Positions 1 through 11,688 of a stretch of DNA of 64,000 nt are shown in pieces (the first letter of the stretch is position 1; each line of letters begins with the position of its first letter). Made by a program: the position numbers and the translations under genes. The notes under the pieces are model-generated. The model had not been told where the DNA came from. It saw nothing but the letters and a program-made list of their open reading frames with translations, and searched no databases. The stretch is from Welwitschia mirabilis. Taxonomy: Eukaryota; Gnetophyta; Gnetopsida; Welwitschiales. Location: contig JBOZIK010000001.1 of the NCBI GenBank assembly GCA_051453625.1, positions 148,027,993 to 148,091,992 on the forward strand, written 5' to 3'.

Positions 1-476
1 GTAATCCAGAGAGACGTTACCTTGGTGTTGGGTGGCGTATCCTCCATTGAGGAATGGCTACTTTGTGATACAGATGCTCTTTTACATTTTAATATGAATT
101 ACTCTTTTTAATTGTAGGAACTTATCCCTCATAGTTTATGTTGTTCTAGATTCATGACTGGTTTCTTTAATTATATAGATTATGAGGGCAGCCTTCATTA
201 AGGTTAAGATTAATTAGATTAGATGCATCGTTGTTTATTTTCATAGATTAGTCTTGCATCGTTATTCTATTAAATGCATTACAATTTAATTCAATAGATT
301 AAAGTTATATATATATTTTTGAAATCAACTCTTTATTATTCATACCATTGGCCTTTGACGGAATTACGACATTCGAATCACTCCGTCTATACTAGCATGT
401 TGTATTTTTCATCTTATTTATAATTAATAGGATTGAAATTGAAACATCAACTATTGCACAAATACACATCACAACA
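1..476 (+). repeat. 3' part of an Athila-family LTR, plus orientation
   Basis: The segment starts in the conserved R/U5 area seen in the other Athila LTRs here: a GTTGGGTGGCGTATCCTCC-type phrase, related to phrases at about 20690 (minus) and 22845 (plus). It shares GCCTTTGAC...GACATT...CTATACTAGCATGTT with the LTR tail near 23335-23390 and ends ...CACATCACAACA at 476. To the right lies the 3' untranslated region of Athila-1 in the opposite orientation, so this is the 3' end of a separate plus-strand element (3' LTR or solo LTR) inserted there. The left part is outside the window. It keeps more CpG than its neighbours, which may mean it is younger. Confidence 0.6.
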
Positions 477-732
477 ATCATTCATGTCATTGTCGAGATG
501 ATAGGGAGGACGACAGGCTTAAAAATTTCTCTAGAAAAGTAGAAATTTGTTACATAAATTTATATATAGATGATTAATAAATACACTAATAATTAAAAGC
601 TTTCCATTGAAATGTACAATATATAAGTTAAATGATTATGGCAGATATAATCAATCCTCATCATGAAATGTGAAAAGAAAGATAAGCATGAAAATAAAAA
701 AAGTACATAATGCTGAATTCAAAATAAGAAGA

Positions 733-733
<1 letters not shown>

Positions 734-763
<30 letters not shown>
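734..763. repeat. (TA)n microsatellite
   Basis: About 15 uninterrupted TA units lie in the 3' untranslated region of Athila-1. Confidence 0.95.
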
Positions 764-766
<3 letters not shown>

Positions 767-821
767 ATGAGTTTTAAGTACATAATTGTATATACAGGAA
801 GATATAAAATATAATAAAAAA

Positions 822-2080
822 TTACTCCTTTGAATGCCTCATGATAAATTTAGTAAGGGCGGTACGCTGAGTTACATAAGGAGAAGATGGAGGATGCTTA
901 GGATTTATAGGAAAATAAATATTCAATGATGTAGAAATGAAGTGAACTGTCTTCATCTCCCTAAATGCAAACTGCCTCTGGGAGGTCAACTTTTACACTT
1001 TGCTCTATAAATATGACATACTAACATACATTAACTATCTACTTCTTAGAGTGTTAGACTCTTCTCTTAATAATTTAGATCTTTTGCTCTAGTTTCTGTA
1101 TTCTTTGATCAATAATCTAGATACTTCTATCAATGAAACTCCTAATGGTTTTAGTATTCTCTATTAGGAGGACTGGATTTGCTCTAATGTAATTTCAACT
1201 GCATGTCTCTAAACTTGAGGTCTCTCTATCTCTCCTAGTATTTGTAAATCCTTATCCTAAAGATGATGACCAAAAGTTTAAAATGAATAAGCACTGCTTA
1301 TCCATGGGCTCTAGTATCTCAAATCATCAAAACAAGACTAAAGAGAGGAATGATACCTCATGGTCTATAACTACCATGCCTTAATCATAGACCTAAGTCT
1401 TTTCCATATAAAGGTTAGTAAATTCATCTGTAATCATTACCTGAATGCTGCCAATATCTAAAGGTATGTGACCATGACATGGCTATCATGAAATAATGAA
1501 TTGATTTTATGGATCAGCCCTCTATATAATTCTCTATAGGTAGGAGACAACTGTGTAATAAGAACACCCCGCCTATGTAGTTCCAAGTCTGCTAGGATGT
1601 CTAGTGCTATACCATATGTATAACGCTCATCTATACCACCATAAAAATAAATATATAAGCTCTTAACATCATCTAGATCTATAACTTCTATAATGTAGTT
1701 TTGGAAAACCAAAATCTTATGGTCCCATATCGATGCCATAATCATATTCATGAAGTGACCACAAGAATCTAGTCGTCACTCTATGTGCATAGTATCATAA
1801 AACTCTCTAGTCTTTATTACATAATATGTCTTATATGCATTTAAGATCTATTAGAGATATAAATTAGAGATTCTTTAATTGACCTTTGGCTCTAATCTAC
1901 TCATGAATTCTTCAAAGTATCACTCAATACAAATGGTAGTGATCTGAATTAGGAGTGAATGCTCTATTAAGGAATCATATGCATATGCTCCACATGCTCT
2001 ACATTAGATGGAACCAATGAACGGATCGCATACTTTATGGGTTTAATTTCAGCCTTATCCTGTCTAGCTCTATGCATACA
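822..2080 (-). pseudogene. Athila-1 downstream ORF (env position), decayed
   Basis: This decayed coding region lies downstream of pol, where Athila elements carry an env-like ORF. The best open piece is 97 codons at 1458-1751 and includes YGIALDILADLELHRRGV and LITQLSPTYRELYRGLI. The reading continues with stops and frame shifts to a basic, proline-containing C-terminus (PKHPPSSP, near 879-902) and a stop at 822-824. The same C-terminus and following 3' untranslated sequence occur in plus orientation at 21330-21868, so the two are homologous ORFs of related elements. I see no clear signal peptide or transmembrane segment and do not recognise the domain. 'Env position' describes location, not proven function. 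The start near 2080 is a guess. Confidence 0.5.
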
Positions 2081-3661
2081 GGGCCCACTCAGTTAAAAAT
2101 ACAAAAAAAGTTACATTGGATCTAATAGACAAACTAAATACATCACATGGATGCTCAAAAATGATCCCCAAAATCGATAAAAAATGTAAAAATTTATAAA
2201 GACACATTTTAATCCATTACTAAATGTGTCAATATGTCCCTTATTATCTAGTCATGAAAAGATAATTTCAAAACACATTAAAAATTGAAGAAAAACATTT
2301 TTTAAGTAAGGCCCATCTAAGGTAAAAATTCAAAGTGCTTAAATAAAAATCTAATCTAGTAGAATCATAGAACACATTAAACTAATCAATTTACCCTAAA
2401 GGGTCACTACATTTCTACCTATGATTAACAAGATTGTGAAAGATAGAAACCTAAGCTTTTCCCAATAAAATACACAATTGATTATATCTTATAAAATACA
2501 TAATGAAAATTAAATCCATAAGTTCCAAATTGAAGAGCACAAAAAACTAATCAACATACATGAAAATTATGTGTTAAAAGTCTAAAAAATGAAAGAAAAA
2601 ATTGAAAATGATGAGGAAGAGAAAAACATAGCTCATTTTTAAAAATTCACAAAAATCTGGTAAATCTCAGAGCAAATCTCATAGGAATAAATTATAGTGT
2701 GTTGGCAGAGACTAAGGAAATTATTGTATTTTCAAGGAATGGGAAGAAATAATGAAGCAATAAAGAAAAATCAGAAAAAAGGATTTGAGCCATGGTTTTA
2801 TCACACTGTTATCTAGTCATATTATCTGGATGACAGCCCTAGGATGAAAAAATCAAACTCTCATTTACCTGTGTCATCTAGAAGACTAGGTGGATGATAG
2901 AACTTTTAAAAACGTTTATAAAAATAAACATGAAAACTAAGAAACTTAGCTTAGATATTATCATGAAGGTATTAGAATTTATTAGAAATCTTAAAAAAAG
3001 GGAATGATGCAAAGTCATGACAAATCAGAATGAAGTAGAAAACTCAAGATAAATGAAAAATAGAGCTAAGGAAAACATACCAACTAGGTTGAAACCTGAC
3101 AATGAAGACTGAATGAATGTGCCCAAACTAAAAAGTGAATAAGTCAAAGAATAGAACTCCAAAAAATATAACGAATCTCATAAAAGCTATGAAATATAAA
3201 AGATTTTCTATTTAATTCTAATGCTAAAAAGAAATAATATGATATGAATGAATAATAGAGAAACTACTAAATGATAAGGTTCTATGTAAAGATGTAAAAA
3301 TGTGGAAAAAAAATTTTGAAATAATAAATTAAAAAATTAAAGATAAGAAAAATGAAAATGAATACAAGAAATATGGAGAAAATTGCTTACCTATCCTAAA
3401 TTCTAACCTAGAGAACCCCCATGGAAGACATTATAAAGCTACCTGAATAAAAATGCATGATAAAATGTATAAACTCCATAAAGTTCTACTTGAAAAGGTA
3501 ATGATTATGATGATACCAAAAAATTAATTTCTTAGGATAATGAATGATAAGATTAAAAGCTACTTAAAAATGAAGTCACCTTCTTTTATCTCAAAGCACA
3601 TCCAAATCCTTAAAAGTGAAATAATCATGTAGGAATACTAAGAGTCTAGAAACCAAGCAAT

Positions 3662-3837
3662 GCCTTTGATAATATCAATAATACCACTGGTTTCATAGCC
3701 TTAAAGTTTATTAAAAATTTTTCCATGATGAGGGAATTGAAACCATAGTTAAAGAATCAAGAACTTATGAAGCATGGCTAGCTAACCCTCCAGTGGTATT
3801 TCCATAACTATCATCACTGTCAAAGGCTTTTTTTAGA
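3662..3837. repeat. Imperfect inverted repeat with ~100-base loop
   Basis: The left arm (3662-3690) contains GCCTTTGAT and ATACCACTGG. The right arm (3790-3837) contains their complements CCAGTGGTAT and CAAAGGC, with a few extra bases. It could be a small foldback element or a chance hairpin in the spacer. No target duplication was found. Confidence 0.5.
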
Positions 3838-3917
3838 AAAATTCAACCTGGTATGATAGGATATCATTGTGACCATGTATTTTTATTTAAGAATAAATAT
3901 AATGGATTCTATTCATT

Positions 3918-3985
3918 ACTCTCTCTCTCTCTCTCTGTTCCTCCCCCCCCCCCCCACCCCCCCTTCTCTCCCTCCCTCTCTTCTC
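3918..3985. repeat. (CT)n then poly-C/CCCT low-complexity tract
   Basis: CT repeats (about 3919-3936) run into a C-run broken by one A and then CT-rich sequence. The tract is strongly strand-asymmetric. It lies 35 bases left of an assembly gap, which it may have helped to cause. Confidence 0.9.
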
Positions 3986-4479
3986 AAATAATTTTCACAT
4001 GATCACATACTTCAAAAGANNNNNNNNNNNNNNNNNNNNNNNNNNNNNNNNNNNNNNNNNNNNNNNNNNNNNNNNNNNNNNNNNNNNNNNNNNNNNNNNN
4101 NNNNNNNNNNNNNNNNNNNATACTTCAAAAGATGAAGGTAAATAAGTGAGATGAAAGACAAAAAAGAACAATATTAAATATCTAAAGATCTCATACCAAT
4201 GAAAAATGCATAAGAACTAAGGCATCTTCCTTTAAAATGAAGTTCATAGACATGAGAACATCTCAAGATTGCGTGAATCCAATCTTATCACTATAAAATG
4301 CTCAAGTATGAATACTAGTTACGGAAAACTCATAAAGAAATACATAAATCAAGTTTAAAAGAAGATCAAGTGATATCATAACATCCATAAAAGAAGTAAT
4401 CTAAGAAAGAATTTAGATAATGATAGGATGGAGAATACTATCCATTAAAAGAAACTTCCAAAATAAGTGCTTCTACCAT

Positions 4480-5870
4480 ATTTAAGGTTACATCAAAAAC
4501 ATTTTCGTATAGTTTCAACTTTTTTACATTAACTTTCTAAATCTTCTTAGTCTTTAAGTTGGAAATCTCAATAGAGACATTAGAATGTAGTCTCTTTATA
4601 AGATAAGAACCTAACTTTTGAGGTCAACTTATTATTTAAAAGATGTTCTATAGTATTATATAAAAGGACAAGTTGTCTAAGTTCAAACCATCTGTGAAGT
4701 AACTTTCTATCATGTTTGAACTTATCTTGGGCTTTGTAGATTAATTGATGATGTATAGCATGAGTACAATTTTTATCAAAGTGATTTAATTATACTAATC
4801 TATGTTTAATTTTCTCATAAAGGTCTACAAGATTAAGTTGATAAGAAACATGATAATAGTCATAACCTACATCAATAAATAAAATAAAAATGTTTTCATA
4901 CACAATTTCATAAGGTAAAAACTCAAGAGAATTATACCAAGTAGTATTGTAAGGTTAAATAACATCATTAATCCTAAAATTTCTCATTAATAGAGACAAT
5001 TTTTTATACCATTTTCTTAATTTTTCTATTTGCATTTTCAGCTTAGCCATTGGTTTGTGGATGATAAGCACAAGCTAATCTATATTTTATTCTCATAAAC
5101 AAAAGAAGTTTCTTAAAAATTTAATTTATAAAATGAGTTATTTGATTACTAATTATAATCCTAAGAAAACCAAATCATTAAAAAATATGAGTTCTAAAAG
5201 AAGTATAAATAGTTCAGAAATTATCCAAAGAAGTAGGAATAGCTTTATCCATTTAATAATGTAAGCTATAGCCACTAAAATATAATTATTATCATTAGAA
5301 GGTGGGTGAATAGGGCCTATAAATTTAATTCTTTAATAATAAAAAAATTCATATTCAAGAATAGGTCTAATAAGCATCTCTTAAGCAAAAATAAAGCTAG
5401 CATAATGATCACAAGAATCACACCTTCTAGTAAAATCAAAAGAATCTTAAAAAAGAGTAGGTCAATAAAAACTAGAATGAAGAATTTTCGTAGCCTTTTT
5501 TGTCAACTAAAATGACCTCAACAAATACCACCATGATAAGAATAAAGGATATCAGATTTTTCCCAATTAGACACATATTTTTGCATAATTTAGTCTTTAC
5601 CCCTTTTATGAAGATGTGGCTCTATCCATTNNNNNNNNNNNNNNNNNNNNNNNNNNNNNNNNNNNNNNNNNNNNNNNNNNNNNNNNNNNNNNNNNNNNNN
5701 NNNNNNNNNNNNNNNNNNNNNNNNNNNNNNNNNNNNNNNNNNNNNNNNNNNNNNNNNNNNNNNNNNNNNNNNNNNNNNNNNNNNNNNNNNNNNNNNNNNN
5801 NNNNNNNNNNNNNNNNNNNNNNNNNNNNNNNNNNNNNNACTATTATGTTTTCTTTCTTTATTAATAATGG
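4480..5870 (-). pseudogene. Athila-1 integrase region of pol, decayed
   Basis: Minus-strand translation, in pieces, follows the gypsy integrase core. A stretch around 5230-5330 matches the first catalytic block (the ...GPFP...IIVAVDY-type region). Near 5150, IISNQITHF matches the second block (usual IISD...), with the catalytic Asp apparently changed to Asn. AYHPQTNG followed by a stop and AENANRKIK, near 5040-5090, holds the catalytic Glu (usual HPQTNGQAE). The catalytic set is therefore incomplete. A 208-base gap (5631-5838) removes part of the zinc-binding N-terminal region. Open frames on the plus strand here are antisense shadows. Confidence 0.7.
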
Positions 5871-5879
5871 TTAAATTAA

Positions 5880-7100
5880 ATTATTTTATGAGGAGGATTC
5901 ATGTAATCAATATATCACTCAAATATTTCTTAGTCATAAGGTATTAAATCATAACATGATTAGTATAGACATTCATATGAAAGCTTAAAAGATAATGTCT
6001 AAGTGTATAAAAATAAAAGATAATTACTAACATTTCTTTCTCTGAACTAGTTAATTTATTTGAGTTTTAGATAGAGTTTTTCCTATGATAAGATATAACT
6101 TTAAAATAATTTTCATATATTTGATAAAGCACCCCATCCATGGAAAAATTACTAGCATTACACATTAACTCAAAATCGTTTTCCTAGTGAGGTCTCATTA
6201 CAATAGAAGCATAAGAAAGTCTATGTTTAATTTTATTGAAAGTAAGTTGATAGAATTCATTTTAATCAAATTTAACTTCTATTTTTTGTAACAAGTGAAA
6301 AGGTTTAAAAATGTTTGCATAATTTTGAATAAACTGATAATAAAAGCCATAATGACTAAGAAAGATCTAACTTATTTTACATTGGTTGGGGGAGTTAGGT
6401 TTTGAATGATAAAAAATTTTTTAGTATCCATCATAATCCATTTTTTTAAAATATTATGATCTAAGACAATTCCACTCTCATCTAAAAATAAACTTTTCTT
6501 CTATCTCAAATGTAGACCATTAGAAATGCATTTATGAAGGAATTTCTCTAATCTTTCTAAGATTTGTTCAAAAAATTTTCAACATAGATAGAGAAGTCAT
6601 CCATAAAAAATTTTATTAAATTTTCTAACATATCAGGAAAAACATTCATCATTGCACATTAACAAGTACTACGAGCATTATAAGTTCCAAAAGAAATGTG
6701 GCTAAAAGCAAAAGTACTAAAATGGAAAGCAAAAGTAGTTTTAGCATATTCCTCACTAGTAATACAAACATTATTGTAACAACTATATCCATGAATAAAA
6801 TAATAAAATGCATGTCCTTGAATTCTATTAAGCATCTGATCAATACAAGGCAAAGCATAATGGTCTTTTTTAATTACTTTATTTAATTTTTTAAAATCAT
6901 TGTGCATCCTCCATTCCCCATCTTTCTTAAGTACTACCATCAAAGGCTAACCCACTCACTATTAGCTATGAATAAGTGATTCTAGAATCCATTAGTTTAA
7001 TGATTTTATTTTTTTTCAACTTGCTTAAGGGTATATTATATATATATTAAGATTATCTAAGAAGTTTTACATTATCTTCAAGGTAAATTTTATGTTAAAA
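5880..7100 (-). pseudogene. Athila-1 reverse transcriptase / start of RNase H, decayed
   Basis: The open piece at 6659-6943 reads KKDGEWRMHNDFKKLNK, then KDHYALPCIDQML and FYYFIHGYSCYNN. This is the fingers/palm region typical of Athila RT (usual ...GWRVCIDYRKLN...DHFPLPFIDQML...YSGYNQ). The catalytic FMDD box is still readable at 6596-6607, followed by FSIYV. Thumb and RNase H sequence to about 5880 is broken by stops. The enzyme would have copied element RNA into DNA in cytoplasmic particles. Stops and frame breaks make this copy inactive. Confidence 0.8.
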
Positions 7101-7664
7101 AATTAAGGTAGTAATGGCTACCAAATCTTTCTGGAACTAAGCAAACACATTTACCTTAGATTGTAAAAGTGAGATTAACCTTAATTATTGTTAAGGGGAA
7201 AAATTTTTGTTAATTATCAAGGATCTATTCTGATCATTTCACAAAAAAATATACTTTAGTCCACTGGGTAAAGGTTTTAGATTTAGATTTAAATTCATAT
7301 TTTTATTTGTTGTTAAATTTTCATGAAAATTTGTTGTCATCTTGGACTGTTATCTAGATGTTAGTAGTAGAAAATCACTCTTAAAATAAAAATCCCTAGT
7401 TTTTCTTAGATCTTAAACTTCTACATAATTAACAATTTATTCTTTATATTCTTAAGGTTAAAATAATTAGTTTTTAAATGGTCAAAATCAAGTTGATAAT
7501 CATCAAAAGCTTTTAAGTTATTTATGTTAAGTGGATGATAAACAAAGTTAGCTTATGAAGCATTGAATATCTTTATTTAAGTGGATGATGTTATAGAAAT
7601 AAACTTATTTTAATCTCTTATTCCATGCTCAAATCATTACCTAAATATTTTTTAGCAACACTAA
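7101..7664 (-). other. Linker between Athila-1 protease and RT, decayed
   Basis: This is the position of the long linker that separates protease and RT in Athila pol. I could not find a continuous frame or a recognisable motif. Confidence 0.4.
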
Positions 7665-8236
7665 NNNNNNNNNNNNNNNNNNNNNNNNNNNNNNNNNNNN
7701 NNNNNNNNNNNNNNNNNNNNNNNNNNNNNNNNNNNNNNNNNNNNNNNNNNNNNNNNNNNNNNNNNNNNNNNNNNNNNNNNNNNNNNNNNNNNNNNNNNNN
7801 NNNNNNNNNNNNNNNNNNNNNNNNNNNNNNNNNNNNNNNNNNNNNNNNNNNNNNNNNNNNNNNNNNNNNNNNNNNNNNNNNNNNNNNNNNNNNNNNNNNN
7901 NNNNNNNNNNNNNNNNNNNNNNNNNNNNNNNNNNNNNNNNNNNNNNNNNNNNNNNNNNNNNNNNNNNNNNNNNNNNNNNNNNNNNNNNNNNNNNNNNNNN
8001 NNNNNNNNNNNNNNNNNNNNNNNNNNNNNNNNNNNNNNNNNNNNNNNNNNNNNNNNNNNNNNNNNNNNNNNNNNNNNNNNNNNNNNNNNNNNNNNNNNNN
8101 NNNNNNNNNNNNNNNNNNNNNNNNNNNNNNNNNNNNNNNNNNNNNNNNNNNNNNNNNNNNNNNNNNNNNNNNNNNNNNNNNNNNNNNNNNNNNNNNNNNN
8201 NNNNNNNNNNNNNNNNNNNNNNNNNNNNNNNNNNNN
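7665..8236. other. Assembly gap (572 N)
   Basis: Unknown bases inside the Athila-1 protease/linker region. Long open frames across it are artefacts of N. Confidence 0.99.
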
Positions 8237-8480
8237 CTTCTATCAAAATCACATCAACAAGGTAGAATTCTTTTTTAATTTCAATCACTAAATTCTTAAT
8301 CACATCTAAAGGTTTATTAACTAATGTATTTTCTAATTCTAAGATAATCTTCATAAGTTCTATTCTACATTTCAACCTAAGTCATTGATAAATGTGAAAG
8401 AAAATAATATTGATACTAGCTTTGGACATTTCCATAAGACTAAGTTATTAATGGATTGGGCTAGAAGACTTTACTAAGGA
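8237..8480 (-). pseudogene. Athila-1 aspartic protease fragment
   Basis: Minus-strand frame from 8375 down to the gap reads IILELENTLVNKPLDVIKN followed by LVIEIKKEFYLVDVILIE. It aligns with the second half of gypsy retropepsins (usual LQLADRS...YPRGVIEDVLVKVDKF.FPVDFV.LD). The catalytic DLGA block, expected upstream, is not intact in the visible sequence. The protease normally processes Gag-Pol in the particle. Confidence 0.65.
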
Positions 8481-8599
8481 TAGATCATTTTTATTTCCTC
8501 CTAATTATATCTTTCCACAACTTATAAAATTTAGGATTCTCTTGCAAATATTTTTAAAATGATAAATCTATGCTCACATTTTACATTAATTCTTTAAGA

Positions 8600-9823
8600 T
8601 GTTCATCAAAAGTAAAATTAGTATTCAATCTCTCAAGTCAAGGGGTAGCAGGTTTCTTACCTTTTTCATAAAAAAAATTTTCCTTTTATTATTTAAAGAA
8701 GAAGGAAAAGAATGATTTTCTATAATTTCTATATCCTCTTCTTCCTTATCATTTTTATAACTTTGAGATGTTGAAGCGTCATGGGTATGAGGTATTGTCT
8801 GATTATCACTTCTTATCATAACTTTATAATATTTCTTAACTTTATTTGGGTTTCAAAGAGGTTGCATAATAAGTAATCCTTGTGTTCTTTGATTCGTAAG
8901 CATAGTTTATTGTAAATACTAACAAGATTTTTAATGTTGGAATTTCTTCTTTCTGGGATTTTCTTTTTACCTCATTAATAGAATTCCTAAGTGGATCATC
9001 TTGATTTTGTAAGTTGGATGAGCTTTCTTGATTATTAGAGTTGTTTGGTTAGAAATTTATATTTTCAAATCTTTTTTGAAATAGTTAAAAATTAGGATGA
9101 TTTGTTTAAAAAAGTTTAGATTGGATTGTCTAATTATTTTGGATTAAAATTTATTTTAATTTTGGATTTAAATTTTTTTAATTTTTATTTTGATTTTCAA
9201 AGTTTAAATAACTTTGATTAAAAGCACAAACTTCTTTATAAATTCCTTCTCTACATGTTGGCAATAAAGGATAATCTTTTGTTACATAGTAGTTGTCTTC
9301 ACATAAATCACAAGTTGGAGGTATAATCACACTCTTTTACATTATCACCTTTACATCTAAGATCATCTGAGTATATTTTGCTAAAGTTTAGGTAAAATTA
9401 TTAATGAAATTAGTTGGTTCTTTTTCAATTTTTACTTTCTCCTTCTCTTGCTTAACTTCTTTAAGATCTTTAATGGTTTGACCTACTGTTCGATTTTCTC
9501 TATATGAGAATTTAGGCCAAGTTTGACTGACTTTCACTAATGCTTCCAACACTCTTCAACCATTCTCTAATGTAAGGTTTATTAAATTTTCTTCACATGA
9601 AAAGTTCACAAGTTGCTTAGTTTGACTATTGAGTCTACTATAGAAGTAGTCTACCAATTCTTCTTGAGGAAAAGCATCTATGGGGTTTGAATGTAAAGCA
9701 ATAAAAAATCTCTCACAAGTGGAGGTAAATCTTTGTTAGGTTATTTTTGAAAGTTAGTTATTTCTTTCTTATGTTTTCTTATGGTTGTTTCACTGATGAA
9801 TCTCTTAATGAAAGCTAGACTCT
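8600..9823 (-). pseudogene. Athila-1 gag, 3' part (downstream of the Sire-1 insertion)
   Basis: Minus-strand translation begins at the insertion edge with SLAFIKRFISETT and a KHKKEITNF stretch. It continues with EELVDYFYSRLN, the usual retrotransposon gag fold (AFIKRF...ETLYEYWERFKRL-type). Near 9260-9315 a cysteine box CDLCEDNYYVTKDYPLLPTC matches the Athila CEICGG.H...CP box. The 64-codon frame at 8625-8819 is Ser/Glu-rich. The gag continues across Sire-1 at 19101. About 8-9 codons of the conserved ...TW.EL... stretch appear to be missing at the junction. Several stops are present. Confidence 0.75.
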
Positions 9824-11187
9824 TATGGAAAATATTAAAGAATTTAAAACCTTAGAGAGGGGTGAATAAGATTTAGAAATAATCTAATAAACTTACAAAA
9901 TATCTTTATATAAAATAAATACTAAAATACCTATGTAAATGGAAACTGAAACTAATCTAAAAATAAGGAACAGAAAGCATAAAAATATCAATGAGGAGGT
10001 ACACAATATTTATAATGATTTAAAAAACATTCTACTCCACTCTTAATAATTAGCTTTTATCCAAGACTGATCTAAATCTTTGTTAATTTCTTTCAAGGTA
10101 TTATAAGTTCACCTATAACCTTTACAACTAGACTTTTCTAAGATATAGTTTCAACCTTTAATAAAAATGTAAAGNNNNNNNNNNNNNNNNNNNNNNNNNN
10201 NNNNNNNNNNNNNNNNNNNNNNNNNNNNNNNNNNNNNNNNNNNNNNNNNNNNNNNNNNNNNNNNNNNNNNNNNNGTGATGATAGTGGTATGCCATAATGC
10301 ACAGGTATCAAGTAGATCCCTATCTTAAGAATAGTATTGGTATAATGTTTGATAAGATAATATGATTTATAAGTGTATAGTGCAACTGACTTGACCAAGT
10401 ACAAAATAATAACAATATCTTTTAGTTTAGAGAAAATAATAATAAGTTCAATAATGATTTCATAATGATTCAAAACTAGTACAATGATTTTGACTCTTGG
10501 AAAAATATAGGGTAAAGTATTTTAGGTTTTTACAAGTGAGAATACTCTTCAATGAACAGAAAATGGGTTTGTAATGACTATAAAAATCCTATTTCGATTA
10601 CAACTAGTTAACCCCTCAAACTATCTGATTGACTCCATCTAGTATTGTCATTGAAGTCAATCATCCTCATGTTATTCTAATCAACTCCTATTTTTTATGG
10701 CTCCATGTCTGATCAATCCCCCAAGGTTCAGTTAACCACAGGTCTGGTTGCTCATATATTAATTCGGTTGTCCACATTTTAGGAAAACCTATAACATTAT
10801 TTTATATTTTATGTCTAGTCAATCTCATATGTATTCAGTCGACTCCTTACTAACAAAGGATGGAAACATTTCACTCTAAGTTTATTCAATCCCATATGTG
10901 TCTGGTTCACCCCCTGATGATTGACTATAAAAGTTTGATGCTCAGGTCTAGTTGATACCTTAAGAATCTAGTCAACCCCTCTAAATTAAATTCATTTCAA
11001 TGTAAGGTTTAGATGTGATTGATCCTTTAGAAATCTAGTTAACATCTTAGAGGATATAAAAATTAACATGTTAGGTTCAAATTATGACAAATTGTTTCAA
11101 CTTTTGATCTAGAAAGATTAACATTTTTTGTACAAGATACAATATGTTTTGCTAAATAAAAAATGTTAGTTTTTCATTAACTTAATA
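9824..11187 (-). repeat. Sire-1 3' LTR
   Basis: Paired with 17757-19100. Shared blocks include AATAAATACTAAAATACCTATG / AATAAATAATAAAATGCTTATG, CATCCTACTCCACTCTCA and GTTTTGCTAAATA. It contains a 100-base gap (10175-10274) and a field of degenerate GTCGAC-type motifs at 10590-11050. Confidence 0.8.
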
Positions 11188-11199
11188 ATCTCCCCCTTT
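11188..11199 (-). promoter_or_regulatory. Sire-1 polypurine tract (plus-strand DNA primer)
   Basis: On the minus strand this reads AAAGGGGGAGAT, directly before the LTR start. A second, decayed version (minus AAATGAGGGATAAATA) lies at 11611-11626. Both are followed on the plus strand by related TTAACATYRATGAYAAA, so the tract and its neighbour are duplicated about 425 bases apart. Confidence 0.75.
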
Positions 11200-11688
11200 A
11201 ACATTGATGACAAACTTATACTTAGCTAAAAATAGTAAATTTGGAAAAGTTATCCCTCAAATAATGCCAATTAAATTTGCAAAGTGATATTAAAAATTTA
11301 TATCAAATTAAATATTGTAATAGATATTTCAACTTATGCCATAATTACAATAATTTATAGTATAGTTTATGAAGAATATAAAATCCAAAATAAGAATATT
11401 TTGATTAAGGGATATTTTAATAGCCATTAAGAGATAGTAAAAATTATAGTTTATGATTAAATAAATGTGCATCAAAATGTGAGACAGAAGTAATACCAAA
11501 ATGCATTTCTATTACTTAATATTCAGCATTACAAAGGAAAATTACTTATCAAGAGAAATTACAACTGAAGAGACTAATACCATATAAACAAAAATGGACA
11601 AACAACTAACTATTTATCCCTCATTTAACATCAATGATAAAGAAGAAAAGAAAAATAAGCATGGAAACATAATAAAAAAGAAGAAGAT

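Larger units (their letters stand above)
2081..4480. other. Spacer between Athila-1 pol and its downstream ORF; no gene seen
   Basis: AT-rich sequence with stops in all frames. It holds an inverted repeat (3662-3837), a CT/poly-C tract (3918-3985) and a 100-base N gap (4020-4119). The gap has the same 13 bases on both sides (4007-4019 and 4120-4132). No domain was recognised. Confidence 0.6.

Noticed and set aside
479-497. TTGGCGCCGTTGCCGGGG-like primer-binding site right of the LTR at 1-476
   Set aside because: The right half of the match (TCGAGATGATAGGGAGG) is homologous to the 3' untranslated region of the Athila downstream ORF (minus of 487-530 versus plus 22130-22175), so the likeness is chance at an insertion edge.
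5306-5515. 69-codon plus-strand Lys/Ser-rich frame
   Set aside because: Antisense of the Athila-1 integrase region.
6698-6886. 62-codon plus-strand frame
   Set aside because: Antisense of the Athila-1 RT.
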